From the NCBI RefSeq assembly GCF_003332275.1, contig NZ_QOVA01000002.1, positions 310,001 through 374,000 of the forward strand: DNA of 64,000 nucleotides, in the 5' to 3' direction. Positions within the stretch are counted from its first letter, which is position 1; each line of letters opens with the position of its first letter. The translations under genes and the position numbers were made by a program. Source of the stretch: Edaphovirga cremea (lineage in GTDB: Bacteria > Pseudomonadota > Gammaproteobacteria > Enterobacterales > Enterobacteriaceae). The notes beneath the pieces were generated by a model, which had not been told where the DNA came from, did no database searches, and saw nothing but the letters and a program-made list of their open reading frames with translations. Positions 62,447 through 64,000 of the stretch are shown here, one piece after another.

Positions 62447-62468
62447 GGCCAGTTATTTTTAGCTGGCC
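62447..62468. terminator. Weak hairpin after the cold-shock-domain gene
   Basis: GGCCAG pairs with CTGGCC around TTATTTTTAG; no T-run follows on the plus strand. Confidence 0.4.
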
Positions 62469-62528
62469 TTGAATGCGATTTTCCGTCAACACATCATGTT
62501 ATTGATTCCTTCTGCATTGAACGGCTGG

Positions 62529-62654
62529 TTATTGGTGTAACCAGAATTTCTGGCCTTGCTGAAAATGCGATGTGGCCAATTCGTTCACACATTGCGCCAT
62601 CCGAAATTCATATCGCTTCTCAACTGGCAAAATCTTATCTGTTTCTGTGTTCAT
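62529..62654 (-). CDS. 41-residue ORF coupled to the Rhs stop codon (possible immunity remnant)
   Basis: An ATG overlaps the Rhs stop (ATGA at 62651-62654) and is preceded by AGAGGAAGGCG, a strong ribosome binding site. It encodes 41 residues, MNTETDKILPVEKRYEFRMA followed by a segment ending FQQGQKFWLHQ. The position and coupling are those of an immunity gene behind a polymorphic toxin, but the product is much shorter than usual immunity proteins, so it may be truncated. No family was recognised. Confidence 0.5.
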   Translation of the reverse strand: MNTETDKILPVEKRYEFRMAQCVNELATSHFQQGQKFWLHQ

Positions 62655-64000
62655 CGCCTTCCTCTAACAGTGTTTGCCTTATTCGGTACTGATAAAATGT
62701 TAAAATCTATAGGGTGTTGAATTGAAGTCGTCGCTAGAGCTACCGAGCAGGAAGCGCATACTGGAAGATATGAAGTTGCGTTAAGAACCACTTGTTTCTT
62801 ATCTTCTCTTGACCCTGCTCCGAGTCCTGGCAATGCTGAGAGTAGTTTATAAATTGTTTTTATTTCTGTATCACTTACCCTGGTGCTTTGAGAACCATTA
62901 ATTGTAAAAGGATAAACAGGCGTTTTATGCGAAGGTTTATGGGCGTCAGTAACCATCATTACGCTCATACCTTCATACTTTAGCGGTTTTGGTGTCGCTC
63001 CTTGTTCTCCAGATATTGAGAATATAGCAGGTTGCTTAATATTTCCTTCTACACTTAATACTCCCAAAAAAATATTCTTTCCTGTAACTGAGTATTTGGT
63101 TTTATTAACTATTGAAAAAAACATGTCATCATTTAAAGAGAGTAATTCAAGTTTTTTTCTGGCCTCGGTGACATCTTTTATAAGCATCTTCCCTCTACCC
63201 TTATCCTCTGCTGAGGTTCCGAAGAAATGCTTCGCTGTATCTGGATCTTGTTTATGCATTGCCTCAAGAATACCCATGCTTCTTATCAAAAATAGCCTGG
63301 TCGCCTCAGGAGTAGTCTTTGAACCAATGTCTCCATGTCCTTGCTGTTTGTGGTATGTCTTGACTAATTCGATAGTTTCATCATTTCCTTTTTGCAGATC
63401 TTGAAAAAAAAGAGCGCCAATATTATTTAGCTCGCTATGATACTTAGCTAGTTTTGATGTAGGATTGACAGAGTTTGCATTATATAGAGCTCTAACTATA
63501 TGCTTTGCAAAATCAGTGAATAGATCGCGCATCTCTTTATTGCTATTCCAATCATTAAGACCCCTGCGATCACTATAATTTACCGGATTATTGTGAACCA
63601 TCCTGAATAGATTGAGCCCATCCACCTCGCGCCCCGGATCTGCATTCAACCACCTGCACAGCCACGGTGCATAATATCGGTAACCGTAATAACACAATCC
63701 TGTCTGATCACGTTCTTTGCCTGAATAGCGCAACGTTTTATAATTAGCCTCCACTTGATTGTCAGCCAGCCACACCGCCGTTCCCCCATAGGGATAATAT
63801 TCCTCCCGGCTAATAAGTTGCCCGGAGCCATCAAGTTCCAGCGTAAGTGACCCAATATTGTCATCCACACCATAACGGGGCTGATTGTTTGTGAGCCCGT
63901 CTGGTATCCCCACCGTCCAGTGCAGCACCCGTACATGACTGCGTCCCGCTTGCGTTGTCACTACCTCTAGCGCTTCGCTCGTGGTGCCTGGACTGGTTCC
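62651..64000 (-). CDS. Rhs-family polymorphic toxin, C-terminal part (5' end outside window)
   Basis: The frame stays open to the window edge, so the start is missing. The first visible part is Rhs core: YGVDDNIGSLTLELDGSGQL, REEYYPYGG, RYSGKERDQTGLCYYGYRYY and the hyperconserved end APWLCRWLNADPGREVDGLN, LFRMVHNNPVNYSDRRGLND. After GLND comes a variable tip of about 300 residues. Its last third has SDTEIKTIYKLL and, about 40 residues on, LPVCASCSVAL, a D-x-E plus C-x-x-C pair that resembles the zinc site of deaminase-fold toxins; this is inference. The AT-rich codon use of the tip contrasts with the core. A coupled small ORF follows. Confidence 0.85.
   Translation of the reverse strand, partial: GTSPGTTSEALEVVTTQAGRSHVRVLHWTVGIPDGLTNNQPRYGVDDNIGSLTLELDGSGQLISREEYYPYGGTAVWLADNQVEANYKTLRYSGKERDQTGLCYYGYRYYAPWLCRWLNADPGREVDGLNLFRMVHNNPVNYSDRRGLNDWNSNKEMRDLFTDFAKHIVRALYNANSVNPTSKLAKYHSELNNIGALFFQDLQKGNDETIELVKTYHKQQGHGDIGSKTTPEATRLFLIRSMGILEAMHKQDPDTAKHFFGTSAEDKGRGKMLIKDVTEARKKLELLSLNDDMFFSIVNKTKYSVTGKNIFLGVLSVEGNIKQPAIFSISGEQGATPKPLKYEGMSVMMVTDAHKPSHKTPVYPFTINGSQSTRVSDTEIKTIYKLLSALPGLGAGSREDKKQVVLNATSYLPVCASCSVALATTSIQHPIDFNILSVPNKANTVRGRR

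Overview
The window is an enterobacterial chromosome segment. From about 11.6 to 61 kb the gene order is the familiar housekeeping neighbourhood ileX-mug-rpoD-dnaG-rpsU-tsaD-plsY-folB-uppP-cca-ygiM-ygiF-glnE-hldE-ubiK-ribB-ygiD-ygiC-ygiB-tolC-nudF-yqiB-cpdA-yqiA-parE-(LysR)-ygiN-mdaB-parC-plsC-ftsP-ygiQ-dkgA-yqhD-yqhC-yghB-metC-exbB-exbD. Product lengths are close to their E. coli counterparts. Details such as a yjeH-type exporter behind hldE, a LysR gene between parE and ygiN, a long ExbB and a nearby Rhs locus suggest a Pectobacteriaceae-like plant-associated enterobacterium (Pectobacterium/Brenneria/Dickeya type). That placement is inference.

Region 1 (1-11.6 kb) is an accessory island abutting the tRNA-Ile2 (CAU) gene. 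Its first part holds a 988-residue SF2 helicase-like protein with a long C-terminal extension, sitting between two identical 157-bp miniature inverted-repeat elements in opposite orientation. Each element has its own perfect 6-bp target duplication, and both are inserted at the same point of a related target sequence. The second part (4.0-11.5 kb) is a module of the kind known from E. coli CP4-type prophage remnants: YfjP/YeeP-type GTPase, WYL-type regulator, two exported proteins, ArdB/KlcA antirestriction protein, RadC-like JAB protein, several unknowns, a CbtA-type toxin, a CbeA-type antitoxin (toxin gene first, the reverse of the E. coli order) and a DUF4942-like protein. No integrase is visible in the window.

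Region 2 (11.6-47.6 kb) is core genome: the macromolecular synthesis operon rpsU-dnaG-rpoD, tRNA modification and maturation (tsaD, cca), lipid and wall precursor genes (plsY, uppP, plsC), nitrogen control (glnE), LPS heptose (hldE), riboflavin (ribB behind an FMN riboswitch), ubiquinone (ubiK), efflux (tolC), topoisomerase IV (parE, parC) and division (ftsP).

Region 3 (47.6-61.7 kb) contains a divergent GntR regulator/ADP-ribosylglycohydrolase pair, ygiQ, the aldehyde-stress set dkgA-yqhD with yqhC, a porin, yghB, metC, the Fur-box-preceded exbB-exbD energiser and a shikimate-dehydrogenase-like gene. Region 4 (61.9-64 kb) is accessory again: a short cold-shock-domain protein converging on the 3' end of an Rhs gene that runs off the window. 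The variable Rhs tip carries deaminase-like motifs and is followed by a tightly coupled 41-codon ORF.
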